Origin: Saccharopolyspora gloriosae | GTDB taxonomy: Bacteria; Actinomycetota; Actinomycetes; Mycobacteriales; Pseudonocardiaceae | Assembly: GCF_022828475.1 (NCBI RefSeq) | Contig: NZ_CP059557.1 | Coordinates: 1,674,001-1,738,000, forward strand | Direction of reading: 5' to 3' | DNA length: 64,000 nt | In this document: positions 54,298 to 63,653 of the stretch, piece by piece | How positions within the stretch are numbered: the first letter of the stretch is position 1 | Layout of the letters: every line of letters begins with the position of its first letter | The notes under the pieces: generated by a model | Told to the model about the DNA's origin: nothing | Seen by the model: the letters and a program-made list of their open reading frames with translations, nothing else | Database searches by the model: none | Made by a program: the position numbers and the translations under genes

Positions 54298-55341
54298 TCA
54301 CAGCTTCTGCAGCGCTTCGGTGAGCAGCGGCGTGAGCTTGTCCAGTGCGAACGGAATGCTGGAGACCGTCGCCGAACCCAGCGCCATCGTCAGGTCGTAG
54401 TCGTCGAGCACCAGCAGCGATCCGCGCTTGGCCGCGGGCAGGTTGTTCAGCAGCGAATCCGCCTTCACCGCCGCCACATCCGTGGGTTTCGCGGTGGTGA
54501 CGATGACGACGTCGGCGTCGAGCAGCGACACCTGTTCCTTGCTGACCTTCACGTTGAACTTGCCGCCGCTGTCCATCCCGTCGATCGACGGCGCCAGCTT
54601 CAGGCCGAGCTGTTCCAGCAGCGCCGTGCGGGCGTCCTGCTTGGTGTACGCGGCGTAGGTGCCCGCGGAGTCGGTGCGCACCGTGACGTGCGTGCGCCCC
54701 TCGAACAGCGGGTTGGCCTGCCGGGTCTGGTCGATGCGGGCCTGGGTGTCGGCGATGAGCTTGTCCACCTCGGCCTTCTTTCCCAGCGCCTGACCGATGG
54801 TTTCGGCTTGCACCCGCCAGTTCACGCCGTAGTCGATGGCGTTCGGCGGCTGCGCCACGACCGGTTTGAACGCGTTGAGCCGGTTGTACTGGTCCTGCGT
54901 CAACGCGCTCTGCACGCCGAGGATCACGTCCGGCATCAGTGCGATCACGGCTTCGACGTCGACGTCGGTGCCGAGCTGCTTCGGCTTCTGCTGGCCCAGC
55001 ATCGGCTCGACCCACGGGCCGACTCCGGACTCCCACGGCCCCCACGGGGTGAGTCCTGCGGGCACGATGCCCAGCGGCAGCGTCACGTCGTGGTCGGTGA
55101 TGCCCAGCGACACGATCTTGCCGGGGGCGGCGGGAATCTCGGAGGTGCCGAACTTGTTCGGGATCCGCACCGGGAATCCGGGGCCTGCGGCCTGCCCGGA
55201 GGAAGTGGGCGAACCTCCCGCGCAACCCACCAGCCCGGCGGCGAGCAGACCGGTCGCGCCGGCGAGGAAACCGCGCCTGCCCAGGCGCGTTCCGCCTCGA
55301 AGGGACTCGTCCTGCGGGTGCGTTCGGTCAGCAGTGGTCAT
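54298..55341 (-). CDS. Iron-siderophore ABC transporter substrate-binding lipoprotein
   Basis: 347 residues. RLGRRGFLAGATGLLAAGLV followed by GC gives a twin-Arg-like region and a lipobox (LVGC), so the mature protein is lipid-anchored. The FecB/FhuD-type periplasmic-binding fold follows with KIVSLGITDHDVTLPLG and LMPDVILGVQ. It would bind ferric siderophores. The start ATG at 55341 follows GAAGGA. An IdeR-type iron box lies just upstream (55366-55384), so expression should rise in iron limitation. No permease or ATPase is adjacent. Confidence 0.9.
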   Translation of the reverse strand: MTTADRTHPQDESLRGGTRLGRRGFLAGATGLLAAGLVGCAGGSPTSSGQAAGPGFPVRIPNKFGTSEIPAAPGKIVSLGITDHDVTLPLGIVPAGLTPWGPWESGVGPWVEPMLGQQKPKQLGTDVDVEAVIALMPDVILGVQSALTQDQYNRLNAFKPVVAQPPNAIDYGVNWRVQAETIGQALGKKAEVDKLIADTQARIDQTRQANPLFEGRTHVTVRTDSAGTYAAYTKQDARTALLEQLGLKLAPSIDGMDSGGKFNVKVSKEQVSLLDADVVIVTTAKPTDVAAVKADSLLNNLPAAKRGSLLVLDDYDLTMALGSATVSSIPFALDKLTPLLTEALQKL

Positions 55342-55365
55342 CGCGCATCCTTCATCCGGTGCAGT

Positions 55366-55384
55366 CAAGCGAAGGCTAACCTAA
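55366..55384. promoter_or_regulatory. IdeR/DtxR iron box
   Basis: The 19-bp site contains AGGCTAACCTAA, identical to the right half of the TTAGGTTAGGCTAACCTAA consensus, with 14 of 19 matches overall. It lies 25 nt upstream of the siderophore-binding protein start. Confidence 0.78.
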
Positions 55385-55428
55385 CAAACTCGCACGTCAG
55401 TGTGGTGTGAGTTGCGCGGCTTCCCCGC

Positions 55429-56361
55429 TCACTCCTCGGCGAGCTCCCGGCGGGCGAGCGCGGTGCGCCGCGACGGCTGCACGCTGTCGAGCTCCGCGTT
55501 GACCGTCGCGCCGAGCAGCACCGCGAACGCCGTGACGTAGAGCCACAGCAGCACGCCCATCGGCGCCGCCAGCGCACCGTAAACGGGGGAGTGCTCGATC
55601 GTCACGTCCAGGTAGACGCGCAGCGCCAGGCTGCCGCCCACCCACACCAGCAGCGCCAGCGCCGCACCGGGCAGGTGCTCCAGCCACGGCGCGCGCAGCG
55701 GCAGTGCCAGCGAGTACAGCGTGCACAGCGACGCGATCGAACCGATCACGATCACCGGCCAGTACAGCGAGTACACGATCACCGCGGCCTGCGGGAACCA
55801 GTGGGCGATCACCGAGGGACCGATCGCCAGCATCGGCAACAGCACGATGCCGCCGAACAGGGCCGCGGTGTAGAGGCCGACCGACATCAGCCGCTGCCGC
55901 ACCATGTTGCGCTGCCCGCCCATGCCGTACACGACGGAGATCGTGTCGATGAAGACGTTCAGCGCCGCCGAACCGGACCACAGCGCCAGCACAAAACCGA
56001 TGGAGATCACTCCGGCCCGCCCGGAGCTCAGCACCTCGTCCAGCACCGGTTGCAGCAGCCCGTCGATCGCCTGCTGGGACAGCACCGTGGAGGCTCCGGT
56101 CACCAGTGCTTCGCGGACGGCCGCGATGGTGCCGCCGCCGAGCACGTCGGCCAGGTAGCCGAGGGTGCCGACCAGGCCCAGTAGCACCGGTGGCATCGAG
56201 ATGAGGGTGAAGAACGCCGCCTCACCGGCCAGTCCGGTCAGGCGGTACCGGGCGCTGGCGACGATCGTTTTCTTCGTGAGCCGCCACAGGCCGCGCAGCT
56301 GCCGATTCTGCGGCTGCGCGTGCCACAGCCGACCGGCGAACGTCCTCTGCGGTGTCAACAC
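55429..56361 (-). CDS. YihY/BrkB-like membrane protein
   Basis: 310 residues with about six membrane helices. YRLTGLAGEAAFFTLISMPP (about residues 39-58), VLALWSGSAALNVFIDTISV and YGALAAPMGVLLWLYVTAFA are family blocks of YihY/virulence-factor-BrkB proteins. The start GTG at 56361 follows AAGGGGA by 5 nt; the frame extends 20 residues further upstream. The molecular role of the family is unsettled. Confidence 0.9.
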   Translation of the reverse strand: MLTPQRTFAGRLWHAQPQNRQLRGLWRLTKKTIVASARYRLTGLAGEAAFFTLISMPPVLLGLVGTLGYLADVLGGGTIAAVREALVTGASTVLSQQAIDGLLQPVLDEVLSSGRAGVISIGFVLALWSGSAALNVFIDTISVVYGMGGQRNMVRQRLMSVGLYTAALFGGIVLLPMLAIGPSVIAHWFPQAAVIVYSLYWPVIVIGSIASLCTLYSLALPLRAPWLEHLPGAALALLVWVGGSLALRVYLDVTIEHSPVYGALAAPMGVLLWLYVTAFAVLLGATVNAELDSVQPSRRTALARRELAEE

Positions 56362-56550
56362 GGTTTCCCCTTCCGGCCCCGCGTCGTTTCCGACGCCGGT
56401 CGCGGCCACTCTGAGTTCCACGTCGCGATCAGTGTTACGTCAAAGTGTGGTACGTCACTGAAATCGGTGCGGTAGCGAGGTGATCCGGTCACGGGCGGTG
56501 AAATCGGGCCGGATACCTTTGCAGGGAAGATCCGCCGTTCTTGGAGCAGC

Positions 56551-57300
56551 ATGAAGAACTTCCTCGCCGGAGCCCGCACGCTCGGAACGGGACTCGGCCT
56601 GATCCTGCGGTCCCCTCGGCTGCTGCTCATCGGTGCGATTCCCGCGCTGATCAGCATGTTCCTGCTGCTGGGCGCGCTGGGAACCTTGCTGTACTTCAGC
56701 GGCGACCTGGTGTCGTGGCTGACGCCGTTCGCCGACGGGTGGGCCGAGTGGCTGCGTCAGGCGTTGCGCGTGGTGCTCGGCGTGGCGTTGGTGGGGGCGG
56801 CGGCGCTGCTGTCCTCGGTGTCGTTCATCGCGGTGACGCTGCTGATCGGCGGGCCGTTCTACGAGCACATCGCCGAACAGGCCGAGCAGCGCCTCGGGCT
56901 CGACACCCGCGACGACGGCGCCGGGCCGGCCAAGCAGTTCGGCCGGGGCCTGCGGGACACGATCAAGCTGGTGCTGGTGGCGCTGGTCGGGGCCGTGCTG
57001 CTGTTCTTCCTCGGCTTCATCCCGGCCATCGGGCAGACCGTGGTGCCGGTGCTGGCGGCCGTGTTCGGCGCCTGGGTGGTGGCGCTGGAGATGGTGGGGC
57101 TCGTGTTCCAGCGGCGCGGCCTGACCGTGCGCGACCGGCAGCGTTCGTTGTCGGCCAACAAGGCCCGCACCCTCGGCTTCAGCCTGCCCACCTACCTGCT
57201 GTGCCTGATCCCGGTGGCGCAACTCGTTGTGATCCCGGCGGCGGTGGTCGGCGGGACCCTGCTCGCGCACCGGTACCTCGACGCCGAGGTAGCCGCCTGA
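56551..57300 (+). CDS. EI24/CysZ-like membrane protein
   Basis: 249 residues. GARTLGTGLGLILRSPRLLL (residues 7-26), FIAVTLLIGGPFYEHIAEQA (about 91-110) and LGFIPAIGQTVVPVLAAVFG fit the EI24 domain family, in which CysZ is a sulfate permease. About five membrane segments. A role in sulfate uptake is not established for actinobacterial members. The start ATG at 56551 has GGAG upstream. Confidence 0.88.
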   Translation: MKNFLAGARTLGTGLGLILRSPRLLLIGAIPALISMFLLLGALGTLLYFSGDLVSWLTPFADGWAEWLRQALRVVLGVALVGAAALLSSVSFIAVTLLIGGPFYEHIAEQAEQRLGLDTRDDGAGPAKQFGRGLRDTIKLVLVALVGAVLLFFLGFIPAIGQTVVPVLAAVFGAWVVALEMVGLVFQRRGLTVRDRQRSLSANKARTLGFSLPTYLLCLIPVAQLVVIPAAVVGGTLLAHRYLDAEVAA

Positions 57301-57344
57301 CCCGGTGAAACCGGATGGTCATCGGCGCGGCCTACAGTGCGGGA

Positions 57345-58658
57345 ATGACTGTTCCCACCTCGCCTGACGACTCGTACTTGAAGTCGGTCGCGGCCGCGAC
57401 CGAACGCGCCGTGGCCACCGCCGAGCCGATCCGCTCCGAGTTCGGCGGAGCGTCCGAAGCGGTGCGCGCCCGCGTGGAGTCCCGGCTCGACGAGCAGGCG
57501 GCGGCGCTGCTCGGGCTCAGCCACGACCTGCACGCGCATCCGGAGGAGGGGTTCGCCGAGCACCACGCGGTGTCGGCCGTCGCCGATCTGCTGCGCGGCA
57601 ACGGGTTCGAGGCGCAGGTCGGGGTCGGTGAGCTGCCCACCGCGCTGCTGGCGACCGCGGGCTCCGGCGGCCCGCACGTGGCGGTGCTCGCCGAGTACGA
57701 CGCGTTGCCCGGGGTGGGGCACGCGTGCGGGCACAACATCATCTGCTCGGCCGGTACCGGAGGCTTCCTCGGCGCCGCTTCCGCCCTGGACGAGGTCGGC
57801 GGCAGGCTGAGCCTCATCGGCACACCGGCCGAGGAAGGCGGTGGCGGCAAGGAGATCCTGGCGCGCGCGGGCCTGTTCGACGACGTGGACGCCGTGGTGA
57901 TGCTGCACCCGTTCTCCCACGACGTGGCCACCCACCCGTTCCTCGGGCGCCGCCAGGTAGACGTGATCTTCCACGGCATCGCGGCGCACGCCTCCGCGCA
58001 GCCGTTCATGGGCCGCAACGCGCTGGACGCGGTGGTGGCGACGTACCAAGGCGTGTCCGCGCTGCGCCAGCACATGCCCTCCGGTGATCGGGTGCACGGG
58101 ATCATCACCGACGGCGGCCAGCGCCCGAACGTGGTGCCGGAGCGTGCCGCCGCCCAGTTCTACGTGCGTTCCGCCGACCCGGACACGTTGCGGGACCTGG
58201 CGGATCGCATCGATCGCATCGCCCACGGCGCCGCTGAGATGACCGGTTGCGGAGTGGAACTGGTCTGGGACCGGCAGTACCCGTACCTGCCGATCCGGCA
58301 CAACGACGCGCTCGCCGCGCGCTGGGCCGAGCACCAGTCCCGCCGAGGCCGCACCTCCCTGCCGCGCGGGGTGGTTCCCGAGTACCTCACCGGCTCCACC
58401 GACCTCGGCAACCTCAGCTTCCGGATGCCCGCGATGCACCCGATGATCGGCTTGGGGGATTCCGGGTTGTCCTTGCACACGGCGGGATTCGCCACCGCGG
58501 CCGGGTCCGAGGCGGGCGACCGGGCGGTGCTCGACGGCGCGGCGGGGCTCGCCCTCACGGCGATCGACTACCTCGCCGACGACGGTCTGCGCACCGCCGT
58601 GCACGCCGAGTTCGAGTCGGCGGGCGGCCCCCTCGATGTCCCCGCCTTCTTCGACTGA
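57345..58658 (+). CDS. M20-family amidohydrolase
   Basis: 437 residues. Catalytic and metal motifs: LLGLSHDLHAHPEEGFAEHH (about residues 56-75), AVLAEYDALPGVGHACGHN (about 104-122) and GTPAEEGGGGKEIL (about 154-167). Matches M20D amidohydrolases related to AbgB/HipO that cleave N-acyl amino acids or p-aminobenzoyl-glutamate. ATG 57345 lies 7 nt after a TACAGT -10-like hexamer, so the message may be leaderless. Confidence 0.9.
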   Translation: MTVPTSPDDSYLKSVAAATERAVATAEPIRSEFGGASEAVRARVESRLDEQAAALLGLSHDLHAHPEEGFAEHHAVSAVADLLRGNGFEAQVGVGELPTALLATAGSGGPHVAVLAEYDALPGVGHACGHNIICSAGTGGFLGAASALDEVGGRLSLIGTPAEEGGGGKEILARAGLFDDVDAVVMLHPFSHDVATHPFLGRRQVDVIFHGIAAHASAQPFMGRNALDAVVATYQGVSALRQHMPSGDRVHGIITDGGQRPNVVPERAAAQFYVRSADPDTLRDLADRIDRIAHGAAEMTGCGVELVWDRQYPYLPIRHNDALAARWAEHQSRRGRTSLPRGVVPEYLTGSTDLGNLSFRMPAMHPMIGLGDSGLSLHTAGFATAAGSEAGDRAVLDGAAGLALTAIDYLADDGLRTAVHAEFESAGGPLDVPAFFD

Positions 58659-58679
58659 CCAGCACACCGCCCCAGCCGG

Positions 58680-58890
58680 CGTTCGGAGTGAGCGCTTCCT
58701 TTGGCCGGTCCGACCGGTCGAAGGAGGCATTCACCTGAGCCGACGTTCGGAGTGAATGGCCCGTTTGACCCGGGCGGGTTCTAGCGGTCCTCGCAACACC
58801 TTGGATTCGAGGGGTTGTGGGGGCCGTGGTCGTTGCGGGGTTGAAAACGTGGTTTTTCGAGGTGTTGGAGGGTGAAGGGGCCGTTCACCT
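58680..58890. repeat. Diverged members of the GTGAA/TTCAC repeat family
   Basis: Short segments such as GGAGTGAATGGCCCGTTTGAC (58750 region, divided here) and GTGAAGGGGCCGTTCAC (58872-58888) resemble the hairpin units at 59771-60007. They occupy the gap before the M50-like gene, which shows no other feature. Confidence 0.45.
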
Positions 58891-58975
58891 GAGGAGTTCG
58901 TGAGGTGCCGGGTGGACTGGAGCAGCGGTCCTGCCGGTGCCGATGGGGGTGCTGCGTACGATCGGCACCCGTTCG

Positions 58976-59716
58976 ATGGATGAACCCGAAACCCCTGGTG
59001 TGTCTACTGTGGACGAATTAGTCAGGTCCTGGAGTGCGGAGCTGCTCGACTCCGGTTCCGCGCTCACGTTGCTGCTCGGTCTCGTCGCGCTCGGCCTGGT
59101 GGTCAACCGCGGATCGTGGCGGCTGCTGCGCAACGTGGTGACCATCGCGCACGAAGGCGGCCACGCCGTGGTGGCACTGCTCAGCGGCCGCAAGCTCAAC
59201 GGCATCCGGCTGCACTCGGACACTTCCGGGCTCACCCTGTCCACCGGCCGCCCGACCGGGCCGGGGATGGTGTTCACCCTGTTCGCCGGGTATCCGGCGG
59301 TGTCGCTGCTCGGGCTGGGCGGCGCGGCGCTGGTCTCGTTCGACCAGGCGCGGCCCGCGTTGTGGGCGGCGATCGCGTTGCTGGCGCTGATGCTGCTGGC
59401 CATCCGCAACGCCTACGGCGTGCTCTCCATCGTGGTCACCGGCGGGCTGCTGTTCGCCGTGTCCTGGTTCGCCAGTCCGCAGTGGCAGGCCGCGTGCTGC
59501 GTGCTGTTCAGCTGGTTCCTGCTGTTCGGCGGCCTGCGCCCGATCGCGGAGCTGCGCGGCAAGCGCACCAGGGGCCGGGCGCCGAGCTCGGACGCCGACC
59601 AGCTCGCCCGGCTCGTCCGCGTCCCGGCGGCGGCCTGGCTCGGCATCTGGTTCCTGATCGGCGGTGCCGCGCTGCTCATCGGAGGGCGCTGGCTGCTGCT
59701 CATCCCGCAGCTCTGA
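58976..59716 (+). CDS. M50-like metalloprotease, membrane
   Basis: 246 residues. VVTIAHEGGHAVVALLSGRK (about residues 47-66) contains the HExxH zinc motif inside a hydrophobic segment. GPGMVFTLFAGYPAVSLLGL is the second conserved block of the M50B-like group. Five to six membrane segments. Start uncertain: ATG 58976 or GTG further in; an ATG 39 nt upstream is possible. Acts in intramembrane proteolysis; target unknown. Confidence 0.82.
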   Translation: MDEPETPGVSTVDELVRSWSAELLDSGSALTLLLGLVALGLVVNRGSWRLLRNVVTIAHEGGHAVVALLSGRKLNGIRLHSDTSGLTLSTGRPTGPGMVFTLFAGYPAVSLLGLGGAALVSFDQARPALWAAIALLALMLLAIRNAYGVLSIVVTGGLLFAVSWFASPQWQAACCVLFSWFLLFGGLRPIAELRGKRTRGRAPSSDADQLARLVRVPAAAWLGIWFLIGGAALLIGGRWLLLIPQL

Positions 59717-59770
59717 CCACCCCGCCGCGCTCGGCGACCGCGCCAGGTGCCCGACGGCGACTCGAATGGA

Positions 59771-60007
59771 GTGAACGGACCGTTCGTCCCATGCCCTTGG
59801 GCGAACGGTCCGTTCACTCGAAACACGGCGCTCGCGTCGGCGTGCTCGGGAGGGCTTGGGAGTGGGTGAACGGACCGTTCGTCCGATGTCTTTGGGCGAA
59901 GGGTCCGTTCACTCGAAACACGGCGCTCGTGTCGGCGTGCTCGGGAGGGCTTGGGAGTGGGTGAACGGACCGTTCGTCCAACTAGATTGGGCGAACGGTC
60001 CGTTCAC
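59771..60007. repeat. Three tandem 95-bp units, each with a 19-20 bp hairpin
   Basis: Hairpins GTGAACGGACCGTTCG...CGAACGGTCCGTTCAC occupy 59771-59817, 59866-59912 and 59961-60007, with nearly identical spacers (CGAAACACGGCGCTCG and on). The loops vary. The array fills the gap after the M50-like gene and ends 135 nt before the aldo/keto reductase. Confidence 0.88.
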
Positions 60008-60142
60008 TTCAGAGGTGCCCGGCGCGGCGCCCGGTCGTCGTCGGGGCAGCTTCGGGGTTAGTGGACCAGACCTGTGACGGGCCTGGACGCCGCTCGGAAG
60101 TCCACAGTGGCCGGCTCCGGAGCCTTGCCCTGAACCGGTCCC

Positions 60143-61045
60143 GTGACGCAGCATCACCAGGTGACGACGACCAAAGTTCTCGATCTGCCAGGTGTCCGCC
60201 GAGTGCGCCGCATCGGATTCGGCGCCATGCAGCTCGCCGGCCCCGGAGTCCTCGGCCCGCCCGCCGACCCGGCCCGCGCGGAGGCCGTGCTGCGCCGCGC
60301 GGTGGAACTGGGCATCGACCACATCGACACCAGCGACTTCTACGGGCCGTGGGTGGTCAACGAACTCATCGCGAAGGCCCTGCACCCCTATCCCGAGGGG
60401 TTGGTGCTGGCCACCAAGATCGGCGCCTACCGGGATCACCACGGCGCCTTCGCCCCGCTGGCGCACCCGGACGCGCTGAAGGCCCAGGTGCACGACAACC
60501 TGCGCCGCCTGCACCTCGACACCCTCGACGTGGTGTACCTGCGCCACATCGTCGATCAGCCGGGAATCACCTTGCAGGACCAGCTCGGCGCGCTCGTCGA
60601 ACTGCGCGAACAGGGCCTGCTGCGCGGCATCGGCCTGTCGAACGTGACGCTCGAGCAGTTCGAGCGGGCGCAGGCGGTGACGCCGATCGTCGCGGTGCAG
60701 AACGCCTACAACGTGTTCGACCGCGGTTCCGCGGAGCTGCTGGACCGGACCGCCGAGCTGGACGTGCCGTTCGCGGCGTTCTTCCCGCTCGGTTCCGCGT
60801 TCGTCGCCGACAGCCGGGTGCGCGGCGACCAGGTCGTGCGGGCGGTCGCGGAACGTCACGACACCACTCCCGCTCAGGTGTCACTGGCTTGGCTGCTGCA
60901 CCGGTCGCCGAACCTGCTGCTGATCCCGGGCACCTCGTCGATCGAGCACTTGGAAGCCAACTCTTCGGCCGATCGGGTGGAGCTGACGGACTCCGACCTC
61001 GCCGAGCTCAACGCCCTCGTGAGCGAAGGCGCGGCCGCGGAGTGA
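60143..61045 (+). CDS. Aldo/keto reductase
   Basis: 300 residues, TIM barrel. Active-site residues: ELGIDHIDTSDFYGPWVVNE (Asp and Tyr, about residues 55-74), VLATKIG (Lys, about 88-94) and DVVYLRHI (His, about 133). IGLSNVTLEQFERA is the family's strand motif. GTG 60143 or GTG 60161 may be the start; neither has a clear ribosome site. Uses NADPH to reduce an aldehyde or ketone; substrate unknown. Confidence 0.88.
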   Translation: MTQHHQVTTTKVLDLPGVRRVRRIGFGAMQLAGPGVLGPPADPARAEAVLRRAVELGIDHIDTSDFYGPWVVNELIAKALHPYPEGLVLATKIGAYRDHHGAFAPLAHPDALKAQVHDNLRRLHLDTLDVVYLRHIVDQPGITLQDQLGALVELREQGLLRGIGLSNVTLEQFERAQAVTPIVAVQNAYNVFDRGSAELLDRTAELDVPFAAFFPLGSAFVADSRVRGDQVVRAVAERHDTTPAQVSLAWLLHRSPNLLLIPGTSSIEHLEANSSADRVELTDSDLAELNALVSEGAAAE

Positions 61046-61204
61046 ACCCAGTGATGGAGATGCCACCGTCCGGGGGATGATGATCACGAACGTGGCATGG
61101 ACGGTGGTCGGATGAGGCATGTGGACGGTGCTCCACGTACTGGACATCACCCAGTAGTCTTGCGGGCACGGGGAGACGTTCGGGGACCAACGTGGTGTGA
61201 CGAA

Positions 61205-61228
61205 CCCGGAGGCTGCGCAGCCTCCGGG
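61205..61228. other. 24-bp perfect palindrome before the GGDEF-EAL gene
   Basis: CCCGGAGGCTGC followed directly by GCAGCCTCCGGG. It lies 87 nt before the start codon of the signalling protein and may be an operator, a hairpin in the leader, or a terminator of the upstream gene. The rest of the 61046-61314 gap is unremarkable. Confidence 0.6.
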
Positions 61229-61314
61229 CGAGACGCCCGCTTCCTGGTGACCCGCCATCTCCCCCGGGCCGGCGTCAAGTCCGCCGGCGTGGTCGACGGA
61301 CAGGTGAACTGAGC

Positions 61315-63474
61315 ATGGGTGACCCCCTCGACACGGGGAACGAGGCCGGGCCGCTGCCGGAACGCACCGGGTGGCGCGCGACGCTGGTCCTGCGGTGGGC
61401 GCAACGCCTTATCGACTGTTCCCCGGACATCCGGTTGTCCGAGGCGGATCTCCAGCAGGAGCTGGCGAAACTCGTCGACGAGTTGGCCGAGGCGCTGCAG
61501 GACCCGGCGCGCGCCGAGGAATCCGGCCGCATCGTGGGGGAGCGGCTGGTCGAACTGCACGCCACCGGCGACCGCAGCCTGGCGTGCACGCTGGAACTGA
61601 TCCGGGACTGCGTCGTCGGCGAATCCGGAGTGGGCGCGGTGGGACACCTGCTGCAACTGCTCACCTCGATCGCCGCGGCCTACTCGGCGGCCGACCGGGA
61701 ACGCGCCGAAGTCGAACGGCGCAACAACACGCAGGCGTTGCTGCGCGCCGACCGGGAGCTCAAGGCCAGCGACGCCAGGTTCCGCGAAGTGTTCACCAGC
61801 ACGCCCATCGGCGTCGCCATCAGCGACCTCGACGGCCGGTTCATGGAGGTCAACCCCGCGCTGGCCGAGATCCTCCGGCACAGCGAGGACGAGCTGCTGA
61901 CGATGGCCGTCCACGATCTGTTCCACCCCGAGGAGGCCGCGTACCTCAACGCCGCCTACGCCGAACTCGCCGAAGGCGGGCCGGGACAGCGGCTGCGGGA
62001 GCGACGCAGGCTGCTGCGCGCCGACGGCGAACAGGCGTGGACGTACCTGGCGGTGTCGCTGCTGCGCGGCGCCGACGGGGAACCGAAGCACATCGTCACG
62101 ATGGTCGAGGACATCAGCGACCTCTACCTGCTGCAGGAACGCATCCAGTACCAGGCGCTGCACGATGCGATGACGGGGTTGGCGAACCGGCAGTACTTCC
62201 GCACCCGCCTGGAGGCCGCGCAGGGGAACTTCCCGCCGGACGGCATGCTCACGCTCTACCACCTGGGGCTCGACGGGTTCGAGCTGATCAACGACGGTCT
62301 CGGCTACGAGACCGGGGACAAGGTGATCCGGGCCGTCGCGCACCGGCTGGAGCAGCTGGTGGAGAACGAGGAAGCGCTCGTCGCCCGCTTCGGCGGCACC
62401 GAATTCGCCATCCTCATCAGCGAATCCCCGCACACCCCGGCGATCCCGGAGTTCGCCGCGCTGATCAACGAAGAGCTGTCGGAGCCGATCTACATCGGCC
62501 AGCACGGCATCGCGACCTCGGCGAGCATCGGCGTGGTGCGCCGCACCGTGTCCGAAGGCGACCCGACGAACATGATGTGGGCGGCCGACGTGGCACTGCG
62601 CCGCGCGGAGATCGCCGGAGCCCGCCAGTGGGAGCTCTACGACCCGGACCTGGCCCCCGACGAGCGGACCGAGGCGCAACTGGCGGCGATCATGCCGGGC
62701 GCTTTGGAACTCGGCGAGTTCGAAGTCTGCTACCGGCCGACGGTGAGCCTGGCCACCGGATCCCTGATCAGCGTCGAGGCGCAGCTGCGGTGGAGCCCGC
62801 CAGGTCACGGAGCGCTCGGGCACAGCGAATGCCTGGAACTGGCCGAACGCTCCGGCGTGACGCTGGCGCTGCGGGACTGGATGCTGCGCGCGGCCTGGGA
62901 ACAGGTCGCCACCTGGAACCGAGCCGGATACGGCACCTGCTTTCTGATGGAGCTCAGCGAAAACCAGGTCCGCGACCCCGATCTGGTGGCGCTGGTGCGA
63001 TCCGTCATCGAGGACGGTGATCTCGACGCGAAGTGGATGCACCTGGCGATGCCGACGAGGGCGGTGATGGACGCGTCCGAGGAAATGCTGGAGAACATCC
63101 GCCTGCTGCGGAACCTCGGCGTTCGTCCGCTGCTGCACAGCTTCTCCGGTTCCGCGCCGGAACTCCGGTCGTTGCGCCGCATTCCGGTGGAAGGGGCGCG
63201 GTTGGCCGAGGAGCTGGTCGACATGGTTCACGGTTGCGAAGACCAGGACGATCCGGCTGTGCGTGCGGTGTGGCAACTCATCCCGTTGATGCATGACAGT
63301 GGGGTGAAGATCTGTACCGGGGACATCTCGGACGAGAAGCAGCAGCGGCATTGGGTTGAGGCCGGGTGTGACTTCGCTGTGGGGTCGCTTTACGGGGCGC
63401 CGGCTACTGCGTGGGATGCGCAGGCTTTGCTGCGTGCTTTTGGGGTTGCGCAGCCGCCGCACTCGCACGATTGA
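61315..63474 (+). CDS. PAS-GGDEF-EAL protein with degenerate catalytic motifs
   Basis: 719 residues. An N-terminal helical part (1-145), a PAS domain (FREVFTSTPIGVAISDLDGR, about 156-175; the domain ends near DISDLYLL), a GGDEF domain (HDAMTGLANRQYFRTRL, about 285; signature reads RFGGTEFAIL, Thr instead of Asp/Glu), and an EAL domain (ISVEAQLRW instead of EAL; the usual DDFG stretch reads HSFSGSAPEL). Both active sites appear lost. Likely a c-di-GMP-binding or scaffold protein, not an enzyme. The start ATG at 61315 follows AGGTGA. Confidence 0.88.
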   Translation: MGDPLDTGNEAGPLPERTGWRATLVLRWAQRLIDCSPDIRLSEADLQQELAKLVDELAEALQDPARAEESGRIVGERLVELHATGDRSLACTLELIRDCVVGESGVGAVGHLLQLLTSIAAAYSAADRERAEVERRNNTQALLRADRELKASDARFREVFTSTPIGVAISDLDGRFMEVNPALAEILRHSEDELLTMAVHDLFHPEEAAYLNAAYAELAEGGPGQRLRERRRLLRADGEQAWTYLAVSLLRGADGEPKHIVTMVEDISDLYLLQERIQYQALHDAMTGLANRQYFRTRLEAAQGNFPPDGMLTLYHLGLDGFELINDGLGYETGDKVIRAVAHRLEQLVENEEALVARFGGTEFAILISESPHTPAIPEFAALINEELSEPIYIGQHGIATSASIGVVRRTVSEGDPTNMMWAADVALRRAEIAGARQWELYDPDLAPDERTEAQLAAIMPGALELGEFEVCYRPTVSLATGSLISVEAQLRWSPPGHGALGHSECLELAERSGVTLALRDWMLRAAWEQVATWNRAGYGTCFLMELSENQVRDPDLVALVRSVIEDGDLDAKWMHLAMPTRAVMDASEEMLENIRLLRNLGVRPLLHSFSGSAPELRSLRRIPVEGARLAEELVDMVHGCEDQDDPAVRAVWQLIPLMHDSGVKICTGDISDEKQQRHWVEAGCDFAVGSLYGAPATAWDAQALLRAFGVAQPPHSHD

Positions 63475-63511
63475 GTTCTCCTCAGACGTCGGCTCGTTTT
63501 GCGTTGGTGTC

Positions 63512-63616
63512 CGGGTAGCGGAACCTCAGCGGCCTTCTCGCTGCGGGATCGATTTCTCAAGTAGCCACCTACTCAGCGAAATCGCTGTCCTCGCGAGAAG
63601 GCCGCTGAGAACCCGC
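63512..63616 (-). repeat. 105-bp structured repeat element, copy B
   Basis: Same length as copy A (32861-32965), inverted. Conserved flank GCGGGTTCTCAG, conserved loop GAGGACAGC and GATCCCGCA, conserved 3' flank GTTCCGCTACCCG. The variable part of the outer stem is CGGCCTT/AAGGCCG (TTGGTCT/AGACCAA in copy A), and the inner stem is GATTTC-GCTG-AGTAG against CTACT-TGA-GAAATC. Lies between the signalling gene and the transposase, again between convergent genes. Confidence 0.85.
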
Positions 63617-63653
63617 CGGTGGTCGTTTTGGGTAGGTGGGCTAAGGGGTCCTT

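Noticed and set aside
61046-61314. c-di-GMP riboswitch before the GGDEF-EAL gene
   Set aside because: The palindrome is suggestive of structure, but the conserved GEMM core was not found.
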